A stretch of 64,000 nucleotides of DNA from Microbacterium testaceum (GTDB lineage: Bacteria > Actinomycetota > Actinomycetes > Actinomycetales > Microbacteriaceae), in assembly GCF_020781835.1 (NCBI RefSeq), contig NZ_JAJGNJ010000004.1:237665-301664 (forward strand). The letters run 5' to 3'. A program made the translations under genes and the position numbers. Below the pieces are notes generated by a model. It saw only the letters and a list, made by a program, of their open reading frames with translations, searched no databases and was not told the DNA's origin. Shown here piece after piece: positions 1 to 10,467 of the stretch; position 1 is the stretch's first letter, and each line of letters starts with the position of its first letter.

Positions 1-136
1 GCCCCGCCCCGTACTCGCGGCACAATCGCCGGAACGCCGTGTTGGTGATTCCGGCCATGGGCGCGAGCACGACGGGCGCGTCGAGTTCGATGGGGCCGAT
101 GCGCAGGGGACGCGTCGGGGCCAGTGCCGTGGTCAT
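1..136 (-). CDS. dus: tRNA dihydrouridine synthase, N-terminal part (runs off window)
   Basis: Only the first 45 codons are inside the window. The reading frame from ATG at 136 gives MTTALAPTRPLRIGPIELDA followed by VVLAPMAGITNTAFRRLC. The APMAGITN-type segment is the FMN-binding N-terminal signature of Dus enzymes, which reduce uridine to dihydrouridine in the tRNA D-loop. Actinobacterial homologues are usually DusB-like and about 380-400 residues. It lies downstream of uppS and the DsbA-type gene on the same strand, a common actinobacterial order. The subclass cannot be decided from this fragment. Confidence 0.8.
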   Translation of the reverse strand, partial: MTTALAPTRPLRIGPIELDAPVVLAPMAGITNTAFRRLCREYGAG

Positions 137-206
137 CGTTCCATTCTCCCAGACCCCGCGCGTCTGCGGTGTCGCGTCCCGCGCGGGGCGGACTGGGGAG
201 GAGGGG

Positions 207-899
207 TCACGCCGAGGCGGCCTCGGGTTCGGCCGACGAGGCACGGCGTTCGCCCCAGACCTGACGGGCGATCTGCGTGAACGCCTCGACCGGCTGCGCG
301 CCGCTGACGCCGTACTTGCCGTCGATGACGAAGAACGGGACGCCGGTGATGCCGTAGGCCTGCGCCTGTGCCTGATCGGCGCGCACCGCGTTGCGGAAGC
401 GGCCGGAGGTGAGCGCCTCCCGCGCGGCGTCGGCGTCGAGGCCGATCTCGACCGCGAGCTCGACGAGGTCGTCATCACGACCGACGTGCTTGCCCTCGAG
501 GAAGTACGCCGACATCAGCCGCTCCGAGAGCTCGAGCTGGCGGCCCTGCTCCTTGGCGAAGTGCAGCAGCTCGTGCGCCTTGACGGTATTGGTGTGCTGA
601 AGGATGTCGAAGCGGTACTCGAGCCCGGCCTGCGCGGCGACGCCGGTCACGCGATCGAGCATCTCGCGCGCCTGGGTCGGGGAGATGCCCTTGTGCTGCG
701 AGAGATAGTCCACCTCGCCGCCGACGAAATCGACGGGGGTGTCGGGAGAGAGTTCGAACGAGTGGTACTCGATCTCGACGACGGGTGCGTCGTCGTCATC
801 GGCGGTGGCGGCCAGGCCGTTCTCGAGGTTGCGCTTGCCGATGTAGCACCAGGGGCAGGCGATGTCACTCCACACGTCGATCTTGATGGCATCCGTCAT
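207..899 (-). CDS. DsbA family oxidoreductase, FrnE type
   Basis: 230-residue protein starting at ATG 899; the frame stays open further upstream, but that part overlaps uppS. Residues 8-20 read DVWSDIACPWCYI, with the thioredoxin-fold active site C-P-W-C at 15-18, and a cis-proline context occurs late in the protein (GVPFFVID). This is the FrnE/DsbA-like group of cytoplasmic thiol oxidoreductases and 2-hydroxychromene-2-carboxylate isomerase relatives. There is no signal peptide, so it probably acts in the cytoplasm. It follows uppS by 46 nt on the same strand. The substrate is unknown. Confidence 0.85.
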   Translation of the reverse strand: MTDAIKIDVWSDIACPWCYIGKRNLENGLAATADDDDAPVVEIEYHSFELSPDTPVDFVGGEVDYLSQHKGISPTQAREMLDRVTGVAAQAGLEYRFDILQHTNTVKAHELLHFAKEQGRQLELSERLMSAYFLEGKHVGRDDDLVELAVEIGLDADAAREALTSGRFRNAVRADQAQAQAYGITGVPFFVIDGKYGVSGAQPVEAFTQIARQVWGERRASSAEPEAASA

Positions 900-945
900 G
901 TCGCGTGCAACCTTTCGCGTCCGGGAACTATTCCGGTAGCGGCAT

Positions 946-1752
946 TCATTTCGTCTGCGGGGTGTCGATCGCCCCGCCGAAGCGCCGATCGCGGGAAAGG
1001 TAGAGGCCGATCGCGTCCCACAGGTGCGTCCGGCGGAAGTCGGGCCACAGGGTGTCGAGGAACACCATCTCGGCATAGGCCGACTCCCACAGCAGGAAGT
1101 TCGAGGTCCGCTGCTCGCCGCTCGACCGCACGAACAGATCGACATCGGGCATGTCCGGCTGGTAGAGATTGCGCCGGATCAGCTTCTCGGTGACCGCAGT
1201 GGGCTTCAGCCGCCCGGCGGCGATGTCCTCGCCGATACGGCGCATGGCATCCACGATCTCCACGCGGCCGCCGTAGTTGACACACATCGTCAGGGTCAGC
1301 ACGTCGTTGCCGTCGGTCAGGCGCTCGGCGTGCTGCAGCTCCTTGATGACCGAGCCCCACAGCCGCGGCTTGCGCCCCGACCACCGGATGCGGACACCCC
1401 ACTCGTTCAGCTGGTCGCGCCGTCGGTGCAGCACCTCGCGGTTGAACCCCATGAGGAAGCGCACCTCATCGGGCGAGCGCGACCAGTTCTCGGTCGAGAA
1501 GGCGTACACCGACAGGTGCTTCACACCCGCCTGGATCGCTCCGGCGACGACGTCGAGCAGAGCCGCCTCACCGGCGCGGTGTCCCTCGATGCGGGTGAGA
1601 CCCTGGCGGTTCGCCCAACGGCCGTTGCCGTCCATGACGATGGCGACGTGCTCGGGCACCGACCCCTGCGGGAAGACCGGCGGGTACTCCCCCGTCCAGT
1701 CCAACGGGCGGTACGGGACGGCGTCGCGGTGCGTATAGGGCTTCGGGGTCAT
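946..1752 (-). CDS. uppS: Isoprenyl transferase (undecaprenyl diphosphate synthase family)
   Basis: 268 residues. Residues 35-46 ([12 protein letters not shown]) carry the cis-prenyltransferase signature with catalytic Asp at 41; [11 protein letters not shown] and, near the C-terminus, [14 protein letters not shown] are further conserved blocks. The enzyme condenses isopentenyl diphosphate onto an allylic diphosphate to make the polyprenyl carrier for peptidoglycan. Its ATG overlaps the recO stop by 4 nt, so the two are translationally coupled. Actinobacteria often have two homologues with different chain lengths; product length cannot be read from the sequence. Confidence 0.93.
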   Translation of the reverse strand: MTPKPYTHRDAVPYRPLDWTGEYPPVFPQGSVPEHVAIVMDGNGRWANRQGLTRIEGHRAGEAALLDVVAGAIQAGVKHLSVYAFSTENWSRSPDEVRFLMGFNREVLHRRRDQLNEWGVRIRWSGRKPRLWGSVIKELQHAERLTDGNDVLTLTMCVNYGGRVEIVDAMRRIGEDIAAGRLKPTAVTEKLIRRNLYQPDMPDVDLFVRSSGEQRTSNFLLWESAYAEMVFLDTLWPDFRRTHLWDAIGLYLSRDRRFGGAIDTPQTK

Positions 1753-2477
1753 CGGCTCGATTCCAAGTGAGAGAGGGAACGGATGCCACGCTCGAGATGG
1801 AACTGCGCATAAGCGGCGACGAGGCCCGAGGCGGCCGCGGTGGTGCGTTCAGGGGCGGCATCCACCACGTCCCACTCCCCCGCGATGAGCGCGCGCAGGA
1901 GCCCCACGGTGTCGCGCGCGACGCGCGGCGACCCCGCGGGCGCGCAGGCCGAGCAGACGACGCCGCCGAGCTGGGCGAGGAAATAGTCGTGCTCCCCGAC
2001 CGTGCCGCACCGCGCGCATTCGCCGAGGCCCGGTGCCCAGCCCGACAGCGCCATCGCGCGCAGCAGGTACGAGTCGAGCACGCTCCTCGCCGCATGGTCG
2101 CCGCGCGCGAGTGCGCGGAGCCCCCCGACCAGGAGCAGATATTGCTGCGGGGTGGCCTCGGCCTCGTTCAAACGGTCCGCTGTCTCGACCATGGCGCTGG
2201 CCGTGGTGTAACGGTCGTAATGCTGTGCGATGTCGGCGCCGTAGGCTCCGAGTGACTCGGCCTGCTGCACGATGTCCAGCGTCCGCCCCTGGTAGAGCTG
2301 CACGTCGGCGACCATGAAGGGTTCCAGACGCGATCCGAATCGCGACGACGTGCGCCGCACCCCCTTCGCGACCGCCCGGATCTTGCCGTGGCGGCGGCTG
2401 AGGAGAGTGACGATGCGGTCCGCCTCCCCGAGCTTGTGGGTACGCAGGACCACGACTTCGTCGCGGTAGGTGGGCAC
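1749..2477 (-). CDS. recO: DNA repair protein RecO
   Basis: 242 residues. The N-terminal OB-fold begins [20 protein letters not shown], then [12 protein letters not shown], typical of RecO. A four-cysteine zinc site CARCG...CSAC sits at roughly residues 155-180, followed by a helical C-terminal domain. RecO loads RecA onto SSB-coated DNA in the RecFOR pathway. It is the first gene of the recO-uppS-dsbA-dus run; leuA lies 1.8 kb further upstream on the same strand, separated by the divergent TRIC-like gene. Confidence 0.93.
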   Translation of the reverse strand: MPTYRDEVVVLRTHKLGEADRIVTLLSRRHGKIRAVAKGVRRTSSRFGSRLEPFMVADVQLYQGRTLDIVQQAESLGAYGADIAQHYDRYTTASAMVETADRLNEAEATPQQYLLLVGGLRALARGDHAARSVLDSYLLRAMALSGWAPGLGECARCGTVGEHDYFLAQLGGVVCSACAPAGSPRVARDTVGLLRALIAGEWDVVDAAPERTTAAASGLVAAYAQFHLERGIRSLSHLESSR

Positions 2478-2559
2478 AGTCCATTATCCGCCCGCGAGGC
2501 CGGGAGTCGGCTGCGCGGCGCGCACGGCCGATCATGCCCGCCGCGGGAGAATGGATGCC

Positions 2560-3258
2560 GTGAACCCGCCCGTCTTCATCATCCCCCTGTGGGCCGACCT
2601 CACCGCCGTCGCCCTGGGCGGTGTTCAGGGCGCGCTCTTCGCGTCGGGGTTCCAAGGGCAACGTCGACTCGATCTGCTGGGCGTGGCGATCATCGGCATC
2701 CTGCTCGGGATGGGCGGTGGACTCATCCGCGACCTGCTCCTCGGCCTCACGCCGGCGACGCTGCAGAACAACTGGTATCTGCTCACCGCCACGGTCGCGT
2801 CGATCGTCGGGATGCTGCTGTCGGGCATCTTCCAACGGCTCAATCGCGCGATCGTCATGCTCGACGCGGTCGTGATCGGGCTGTTCGGGGCGTTCGGCAC
2901 GTCCAAGGCCCTCGCCCTCGGCCTCCCCGCGGTGCCGGCGGTGTTCGTCGGGGTTCTCGCTGCCGTGGGCGGCAGCGTGCTGCGCGACGTCCTGATGGGC
3001 CTCCCAGTCGCGATCATGCACGTCGGCTCGCTCTACGCCGTGGCGGCGGGCGGAGGCTGTGCGGTGCTCGCGACGGTCGCGGCGTTCGGGGTGCCCCTTC
3101 CGATCGCGGCGGTGATCGGCGTCGCGGTGACCACCGTGATCCGCGTCCTCGCGGTGCTGTTCGACCTGTCGCTCCCCGAGCAGCGCAAGCTTCACCGTCG
3201 CAAGGTGGCGGTGGAGACGACCGGCATCCCGATCATCCGGGTCGACGACGCGGACTGA
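2560..3258 (+). CDS. TRIC/UPF0126 family membrane protein
   Basis: 232 residues from GTG at 2560. I prefer this start to the in-frame ATG at 2551 because GGGAGA (2544-2549) is about ten bases from the GTG but only one from the ATG. Six to seven hydrophobic segments and two glycine-rich repeats (GVQGALFASGF/GMGGGLIRDLLLG and GLFGAFGTSKALALG/AVGGSVLRDVLMG) match the duplicated UPF0126 fold, homologous to trimeric intracellular cation channels. Prokaryotic members are probably cation channels, but the role here is inferred. It is transcribed divergently from recO. Confidence 0.85.
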   Translation: MNPPVFIIPLWADLTAVALGGVQGALFASGFQGQRRLDLLGVAIIGILLGMGGGLIRDLLLGLTPATLQNNWYLLTATVASIVGMLLSGIFQRLNRAIVMLDAVVIGLFGAFGTSKALALGLPAVPAVFVGVLAAVGGSVLRDVLMGLPVAIMHVGSLYAVAAGGGCAVLATVAAFGVPLPIAAVIGVAVTTVIRVLAVLFDLSLPEQRKLHRRKVAVETTGIPIIRVDDAD

Positions 3259-3447
3259 CCCGCACTCCTCGGAGGGGGCGGGAAGGATCCACTGCAGCAG
3301 TCGCGCCGCGGTGTCGCCGTCGAGGTGAGCGCTCATCGCCGCGGCAGTGTCGGGAGAGGTGAGCATCGACCGCGGGAGCGCCCCTGTCGTCTGCGGTTTC
3401 TGGACCGCCACGGAAACACCGTCCCGTGGTGAGCAGGTCCGTTCGCG

Positions 3448-4200
3448 TCAGCCCTCGACGGCGACCGCGTCGCCCGCACGGATCGTGCCGCCACCGTCGG
3501 TGGGCAGAAGAAGGATGCCGAGCGTCGGCTTCTCCTGTCCGAACGAGGTCGTGAGGACGCGAAGCAGGCGCGCGTCGCGTTCCCCCGTGTCGGGGTTGGC
3601 TGTGATGGCCGCGCAGCGCTCGATCGGCTTCTGCACCTCGAAGACGACGTCTCCCATGCGCACCGTGCCGGTCCAGCCCAACTCCTCCCAGGGCGCCGTG
3701 CCCGACAGGACGACGTTCGATCGGAAGCGGCGATCGTCGACGGGCGCCGGGACGGCGGCATCCACCTCACTCACGGAGGCCGCTCCGTGCAGCGAGACGT
3801 AGCCCTGCGGTCGGTCCTGGAATCGCGACGTGCGACCGTCGCCGACGAACGCGAACGGCAGGACCCCTTCCTGCTCGAGCAGGCGGGCATCGGGTGTCGT
3901 GCGCAGATACGCCGTCACGGCCGCGGCGAGCTCTGCGCGACCCGCAGGGTCGTCGATGTCCGCGTCGACGTCGATCTCGTCGACACGAAGCCGCACCCGA
4001 CGCGCCTCATCGTCATAGGTCAGACCGATGCGGGCCAGGGACGGAACCCCCATGAGGGCGAGCCCACGGCTCTTCGGCCAGACCGTGTCATCCGGCGACT
4101 CCACGTCGGCGAACGCGAACGCGAGAGAGCGGTCACCCTGCACCCGCCCGTCCGGCTGCACCACGAGGTGGTCGCGACGTTCGGGGATGAATCCCTTCAC
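3448..4200 (-). CDS. MOSC domain-containing protein, start codon uncertain
   Basis: 250 residues from the first usable start, GTG 4200. The protein has an N-terminal beta-barrel region followed by a MOSC core with a single Cys (RCAAITANPDTGERDARLL, about residue 170), as in molybdenum-cofactor sulfurase C-terminal and YcbX/YiiM relatives that bind Moco or carry sulfur. The GTG sits inside a conserved motif: the frame upstream, open back to the leuA stop, reads IRVHALYRYPVKGF, a normal MOSC N-terminus, but has no ATG, GTG or TTG. An ATG at about 4238 is out of frame by one base next to a GGGG run. Either the start is unusual, or one base has been lost (mutation or sequence error). Confidence 0.75.
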   Translation of the reverse strand: MKGFIPERRDHLVVQPDGRVQGDRSLAFAFADVESPDDTVWPKSRGLALMGVPSLARIGLTYDDEARRVRLRVDEIDVDADIDDPAGRAELAAAVTAYLRTTPDARLLEQEGVLPFAFVGDGRTSRFQDRPQGYVSLHGAASVSEVDAAVPAPVDDRRFRSNVVLSGTAPWEELGWTGTVRMGDVVFEVQKPIERCAAITANPDTGERDARLLRVLTTSFGQEKPTLGILLLPTDGGGTIRAGDAVAVEG

Positions 4201-4317
4201 GGGATAGCGATAGAGGGCGTGGACGCGGATCGCGGCCCCATCCTCGCACTCGATCAGACGCCCGAGGTGCCGCCGATCGAGCGATCCGCGGCACCTTCCG
4301 GCCCTACGGCGCGGCCT

Positions 4318-6141
<1,824 letters not shown>

Positions 6142-6163
<22 letters not shown>

Positions 6164-6195
6164 CAGCTAAGAAGAAGCAGGCCACCGAAGCGCAT
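6142..6195 (-). CDS. leuA leader peptide, 17 codons with four consecutive Leu
   Basis: ATG at 6195 to TAA at 6144-6142 encodes MRFGGLLLLSCRDESSF. Four leucine codons in a row (CTG CTT CTT CTT), three of them CTT, which is rare in this 70 percent GC genome, make the peptide a plausible sensor of charged tRNA-Leu. A -10 box TACGAT ends six bases before the ATG, so the transcript probably begins at or next to the start codon and the peptide is read from a leaderless mRNA. Its last codons form the 5' arms of the leuA leader stems. Confidence 0.8.
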
Positions 6196-6201
6196 TCTGC
6201 G

Positions 6202-6207
6202 ATCGTA
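6202..6207 (-). promoter_or_regulatory. -10 box of the leuA leader transcript
   Basis: TACGAT on the minus strand matches the actinobacterial TANNNT -10 consensus. The expected transcription start is about seven bases further, at or next to the leader peptide ATG (6195). No convincing -35 hexamer is seen; the best-placed hexamer, TGAGGT, is weak. Confidence 0.5.
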
Positions 6208-6227
6208 GCACTCGCGCACGCGGCACC

Positions 6228-6815
6228 TCACCCCTGGAGCGTCCACTCGCGGGCGAGCACGGCATAGTCGACCTCGTCGCTCCACCGCCCCTTGAACCAC
6301 TCGTTCTCGACGAGGTGCGCCTCTCGGCGCATCCCGATGCGTTCCGCGAGGGCGATCGAGCGGACGTTGTCCGCGTCGATGCGGGCGACGAGGCGGCGCA
6401 GCCCGTACACCGAGAACGCCGTGTCGACCAACGCCCGCACGGCTTCGGTCGCCAGGCCCCGCCCGGCAGCTGCGGGACTCATGACCCAGCCGATCTCCGC
6501 CGAGCCCGACGCCGCGTCGAGGCGGAACAGCACGACATCGCCGATCACGGCGGCATCGTCGAGCTGCTCGATCGCGAGGACGACTCCCCCGCGCTCGCCC
6601 TCGATGCTCGTCCCTCCGAAGAGGTAGCCGATGCGTTTCCGGATGTCGTCCGCGCTCTGCGGCTCGAACGGAAGGAAGCGGCACACGTCGGGGTCCCCGC
6701 GGTAGGCGACCATCGCCTCGACGTCGGTGTCGACGAGGGGCCGCAGCCGCACGCGCTCTCGCACCACGTCCAGCCGCGAGGGAGCGGGCGGCAGCAGGAA
6801 CGGCGACGCGCTCAC
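6228..6815 (-). CDS. GNAT family N-acetyltransferase (RimJ/RimL-like)
   Basis: 195 residues from GTG 6815, which overlaps the stop of the upstream oxidoreductase gene (GTGA). The start RLRPLVDTDVEAMVAYRGDP and the acetyl-CoA loop SPAAAGRGLATEAVRALVD (R/Q-x-x-G-x-G/A) are typical of Acetyltransf_3 members related to ribosomal-protein acetylases RimJ/RimL. GMRREAHLVENEWFKGRW near the end is also a family signature. It is probably translated with the oxidoreductase gene. The substrate is unknown. Confidence 0.85.
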   Translation of the reverse strand: MSASPFLLPPAPSRLDVVRERVRLRPLVDTDVEAMVAYRGDPDVCRFLPFEPQSADDIRKRIGYLFGGTSIEGERGGVVLAIEQLDDAAVIGDVVLFRLDAASGSAEIGWVMSPAAAGRGLATEAVRALVDTAFSVYGLRRLVARIDADNVRSIALAERIGMRREAHLVENEWFKGRWSDEVDYAVLAREWTLQG

Positions 6816-7759
6816 GGCACCAGGGCGACCTTGCCGCCGGGGTGGCCCTGCATCACGAATCGGACCGCTTCTCGCGCGTCGGCGAGCGGGAACGTGCGGG
6901 CGAGAGGGACGACGAGAGCACCGGATGCCGCGAGCTCGAGGATGTGCGCGCGGGCGATGTCGCGGAAGCGGGCGCTCTCGGGCCGCGAGCCGGCGATCCA
7001 TAGGATGCCGTCGGACTCCGCGCGCTGCGGGGCGACGATCGTGACGACGCGATCGGCTTCGGAGACGAGCGCGAGCGAGACGTCAATGGCTTCGTCCGTG
7101 CCGACGGCATCCCATGCCGCGCTGATCGGTTCGCCCGCAGCGGCCTCGGCCACCCGCTCTTCCAGGCCGTCGCCGTACGCGACGGGGATGCCACCGAAAC
7201 GACGGACGCGCTCCGCCGACTCCTCGGAGTCCGGACCGACCGTGCCGATCACCCGGATGCCCAACGTGCGCGCCTGCTGCAGGAGGCTGACTCCGACCGC
7301 TCCCGAGGCCGCGTGCAGCAGCACGGTCTCGCCCTCGGCGGCGCGGGTGACCTGGATCATCTCGGCGGCGGTGGTACCGGCGAGCAAGAGGTTGGCCGCT
7401 TCCTCGTGCGACAGCGTCGCGGGCTTGGCGAACACATCGCCGGCCGGGACGTTCAGCGCCGTCGCGTACGCGCCCTGGACCCGGAACGCCACGACCTCGT
7501 CGCCGACGGCGACCTGCCCCGAGCCACCGCGGGCGTCCGGTCCTACGGCCGTGATCTCGCCCGACAGCTCGTAGCCGATCGGCACCGGGAACGTCGCCCC
7601 GGGCCGGGGAGCGGCGACGTGCTTGGCATCCGCGGGGTTGATCCCGGCGGCGCGGACGCGGATCGTGACCTCTCCCGGGCCGGGGGCCGGCACCTCGACG
7701 TCGTCGAACGTCCAGTCCTCCACCGGACCGGGGCCGGGGGCACGCCACTGCTTCGCCAT
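6812..7759 (-). CDS. NADP-dependent medium-chain oxidoreductase (quinone-reductase type)
   Basis: 315 residues from ATG 7759. The N-terminal GroES-like domain is preceded by VEVPAPGPGEVTIRVRAAG and followed by the Rossmann region, where LLHAASGAVGVSLLQQARTLG is the AxxGxVG nucleotide loop of the zinc-independent quinone oxidoreductase branch. No catalytic or structural zinc cysteines are present. Such enzymes reduce quinones or enones with NADPH; the physiological substrate is not evident. It is followed by an overlapping GNAT gene and preceded by era 31 nt away. Confidence 0.85.
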   Translation of the reverse strand: MAKQWRAPGPGPVEDWTFDDVEVPAPGPGEVTIRVRAAGINPADAKHVAAPRPGATFPVPIGYELSGEITAVGPDARGGSGQVAVGDEVVAFRVQGAYATALNVPAGDVFAKPATLSHEEAANLLLAGTTAAEMIQVTRAAEGETVLLHAASGAVGVSLLQQARTLGIRVIGTVGPDSEESAERVRRFGGIPVAYGDGLEERVAEAAAGEPISAAWDAVGTDEAIDVSLALVSEADRVVTIVAPQRAESDGILWIAGSRPESARFRDIARAHILELAASGALVVPLARTFPLADAREAVRFVMQGHPGGKVALVP

Positions 7760-7790
7760 GATCGTCGTCCTCTCGTCGCGGACGGCCGGG

Positions 7791-8684
7791 TCAGAACCCG
7801 AGACGTCCGAGCTGCTTGGGGTCGCGCTGCCACTCCTTGGCCACACGCACATGCAGCGACAGGTATACCCGACCGCCCACGAGCGGCTCGATGCCCTTGC
7901 GCGCCCGGGCGCCGACGTCGGCCAGTCGCGATCCCTTGCGGCCGATGATGATCGCCTTCTGGCTGTCACGCTCGACCACGATGTTGGCGTAGACGTCGGT
8001 GAGGTCGCTGTCCTCGCGCGGCGACACGTCCTCGATGGTCACGGCGATCGAGTGAGGAAGCTCGTCGCGCACACCGTCGAGGGCGGCCTCGCGGATGATC
8101 TCGGCGATCCGGTCCTCGAGCGATTCGTCGGTGACGATGTCGTCGGGGTACAGCGCCGGCCCCTCGGGCATGAGTGCCAGCAGCTCATCGCTCAGCACGT
8201 CGAGCTGGTCGCGTGTGACGGCCGACAGCGGGATGACCGCCGCCCAGTCCTCGCGCAGCGCGTCGACCTCGATGAGGCGCTCGGTGATCTGCTCGCGGGT
8301 CGCGGCATCCGTCTTGGTGACCAGCGCGACCTTCTTCGCGCGCGGGTACCCCGACAGCGACTCGGCGATACGCCGATCGCCGGGGCCCACCTTCTCTGTC
8401 GCCGGCGCGCAGAACGCGATGACGTCGACATCACCGAGAACCTGCTCGACGAGGTCGTTCAGGCGCTGCCCGAGCAGGGTGCGAGGACGATGGATGCCGG
8501 GAGTGTCGACGACGACCAGCTGGCCGGCGGGACGGTTGACGATGCCGCGGATCGCACGGCGCGTCGTCTGCGGCTTATCGCTCGTGATCGCGACCTTCTC
8601 GCCGACGAGGGCGTTCGTGAGCGTCGACTTGCCCACGTTGGGGCGACCGACGAAGGTCACGAAGCCGGATCGGGTCTCGCTCAT
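7791..8684 (-). CDS. era: GTPase Era
   Basis: 297 residues. G1 is GRPNVGKST (13-21), G2 lies in the KPQTTRRAIRG segment, G3 is DTPGIHRP and G4 is TKTD (an accepted variant of NKxD). The C-terminal third is the KH RNA-binding domain. Era binds the 3' end of 16S rRNA and helps 30S assembly. The gene overlaps the upstream CBS-domain gene by 4 nt and closes the ybeY-CBS-era block found in most actinobacteria. Confidence 0.95.
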   Translation of the reverse strand: MSETRSGFVTFVGRPNVGKSTLTNALVGEKVAITSDKPQTTRRAIRGIVNRPAGQLVVVDTPGIHRPRTLLGQRLNDLVEQVLGDVDVIAFCAPATEKVGPGDRRIAESLSGYPRAKKVALVTKTDAATREQITERLIEVDALREDWAAVIPLSAVTRDQLDVLSDELLALMPEGPALYPDDIVTDESLEDRIAEIIREAALDGVRDELPHSIAVTIEDVSPREDSDLTDVYANIVVERDSQKAIIIGRKGSRLADVGARARKGIEPLVGGRVYLSLHVRVAKEWQRDPKQLGRLGF

Positions 8685-10003
8685 CTGTCGTTCCTCTCGC
8701 GACCCGAGCCCGCCGGCTCCGCGGCCTCGTCGTCGTCTTCGTCCTGGTCGTTCTCGGCGCGTTCGACGATGACCGTCGCGATGCCGCGATTGCGGCCGCG
8801 CGAGGCTCCGCCGGTCATCACCAGACCGGAATGCTCCGCGGTCGCGCCGGGCTGCGGGATCCGTCCGAGGGCCTTTCCGAGCAGACCGCCGATCGAATCG
8901 ACGTCCTCGTCGTCGAGCTCGAGGCCGAACAGGTCCCCGACCTCGTCGAGACCCAGTCTCGCGCTCACGCGGTAACGCCCGTCATCCAGTGGCACGATCT
9001 CGGTCGACGGTGCGTCGTACTCGTCGGAGATCTCGCCCACGAGCTCCTCGATGAGGTCCTCCAGGGTGACCAGACCCGACACGCCGCCGTACTCGTCCAC
9101 GGCGAGGCAGACGTGCACGGCATCCTTCTTCATCTGCTGCAGCAGCGTCTCGGCCTTCATCGTCTCGGGTACGAAGACGGGCGGGCGGGCGATCCGGCGG
9201 ATGGGCGCGTCGCGCCAGCCCGCCTCGTCGCGGAACCCGAACTGCACGAGGTCCTTCAGATAGAGCATGCCCACGACGTCGTCGGCCTCGTCATCGGCGA
9301 GCGGCACACGCGAGACGCCCTTGTCGAGGAACAGCGCGAGGGCTTCGCGCGTCGTGGCGGCGGCATCCACCGTCACCATGTCGGTACGCGGAACCATGAC
9401 CTCGCGGACGTAGCGGTCGGTGAAGTCGAACACCGAGTGGATGAGCTCGCGGTCGTCCTCTTCGATGAGTTCGTTCTCGGCCGCCTCGTCGATGATGCTC
9501 AGCAGCTGTTCCTCGGACGCGAACGACGTCGAGTGCGACACGCCGGGTGTGATGCGGTCCCCGACCGCGACGAGCCCGTGGGCGAGAGGGCCCAAGAGGA
9601 TGCGCATGCCGCGGATGACGGGAGCCCCGCCGCGCAGGAGCCCCGTCGCGTGCTGACGGCCCACCGCGCGAGGGCTCGCGCCCACGGCCACGAACGAGAT
9701 GCCGGTCATGAGCACGGCCGCGGCGATGAGTGCGAGCCAGATGTTGTCGAAGAGCAGCATGAACGCCGCAGCGACGAGGACCGCCGCCGTGGTCTCGGCC
9801 AGCACGCGGATGAAGATCACCGCCGTGACGTGAGCACTGGGATCGTCGGCGATCCGCCGGAGCGATCGCGCACTGCGCCCGCTCGAACCGAGCTCGGCGA
9901 GGTCGGCACGCGAGGTGACTCCGAGCGCCGCCTCGGAGGCGGCCATGAAGCCGCCGAAAGCGACCAGGAGGAACGCGGCGACGAGCAGGAGGGCCGCGGT
10001 CAT
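8681..10003 (-). CDS. Hemolysin-family/CorC-like membrane protein with DUF21, two CBS and a CorC domain
   Basis: 440 residues from ATG 10003. Order: N-terminal DUF21 region with about four hydrophobic segments (1-150), a linker ending in HSVFDFTDRYVREVMVPRTD, two CBS domains (about 200-325, including DEYGGVSGLVTLEDLIEELV) and a CorC_HlyC domain (about 340-420), then an acidic low-complexity tail. Members of this group (CNNM/CorB-C relatives) are linked to Mg2+ or Co2+ efflux. It overlaps ybeY and era by 4 nt at each end, suggesting strict coupling. The transport role is inferred from the family. Confidence 0.88.
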   Translation of the reverse strand: MTAALLLVAAFLLVAFGGFMAASEAALGVTSRADLAELGSSGRSARSLRRIADDPSAHVTAVIFIRVLAETTAAVLVAAAFMLLFDNIWLALIAAAVLMTGISFVAVGASPRAVGRQHATGLLRGGAPVIRGMRILLGPLAHGLVAVGDRITPGVSHSTSFASEEQLLSIIDEAAENELIEEDDRELIHSVFDFTDRYVREVMVPRTDMVTVDAAATTREALALFLDKGVSRVPLADDEADDVVGMLYLKDLVQFGFRDEAGWRDAPIRRIARPPVFVPETMKAETLLQQMKKDAVHVCLAVDEYGGVSGLVTLEDLIEELVGEISDEYDAPSTEIVPLDDGRYRVSARLGLDEVGDLFGLELDDEDVDSIGGLLGKALGRIPQPGATAEHSGLVMTGGASRGRNRGIATVIVERAENDQDEDDDEAAEPAGSGRERNDR

Positions 10004-10467
10004 GCGCGGCGGCGGCGCTCGACGGCCTGGAAACCGGTGATGAGCTCGCGCTGGAGCCCGAACATCTCGCGCTCCTCGTCGGGCTCGGCGTGGTCGAAAC
10101 CGAGGAGGTGCAGCAACCCGTGGGTGGTGAGCAGGATGAGCTCGTCCTGCGTGGAGTGCTTGGCCGCGACGGCCTGCGTCTCGGCGACGGCCGGGCACAG
10201 CACGATGTCGCCGAGGAGGCCGGCCGGGGTCGGCGCATCCTCGGTGCCGGGGCGCAGTTCGTCCATGGGGAAGCTGAGCACGTCGGTCGGTCCGGGCTCG
10301 TCCATCCACTGCACGTGCAGCGATTCCATGGCGCCTTCGTCCACGAGCACGATGGCGACGTCGGCATCCGGGCTCACATGGAGCTCGGCGAGGTTGTGCT
10401 CCATGAGGCGCAGCAGCACCTGCTCGTCGACCTCGTGGCCGGATTCGTTGTTGATCTCGATCGTCAT
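10000..10467 (-). CDS. ybeY: rRNA maturation endoribonuclease YbeY
   Basis: 155 residues. THGLLHLLGFDH (about 115-126) provides the three-histidine zinc site H-x3-H-x5-H, and TDVLSFPMDE is the conserved core. YbeY is a zinc endoribonuclease needed for 16S rRNA 3'-end processing and ribosome quality control. The gene overlaps both phoH and the CBS-domain gene by 4 nt, the standard arrangement. Confidence 0.95.
   Translation of the reverse strand: MTIEINNESGHEVDEQVLLRLMEHNLAELHVSPDADVAIVLVDEGAMESLHVQWMDEPGPTDVLSFPMDELRPGTEDAPTPAGLLGDIVLCPAVAETQAVAAKHSTQDELILLTTHGLLHLLGFDHAEPDEEREMFGLQRELITGFQAVERRRRA

Noticed and set aside
3259..3447. Small gene between the TRIC-like and MOSC genes
   Set aside because: Frames are open but show no ribosome-binding site, motif or recognisable start; treated as spacer.
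7791..8684. Defective G4 motif in Era (TKTD rather than NKxD)
   Set aside because: TKxD is an accepted variant in actinobacterial Era; all other GTPase motifs and the KH domain are intact.
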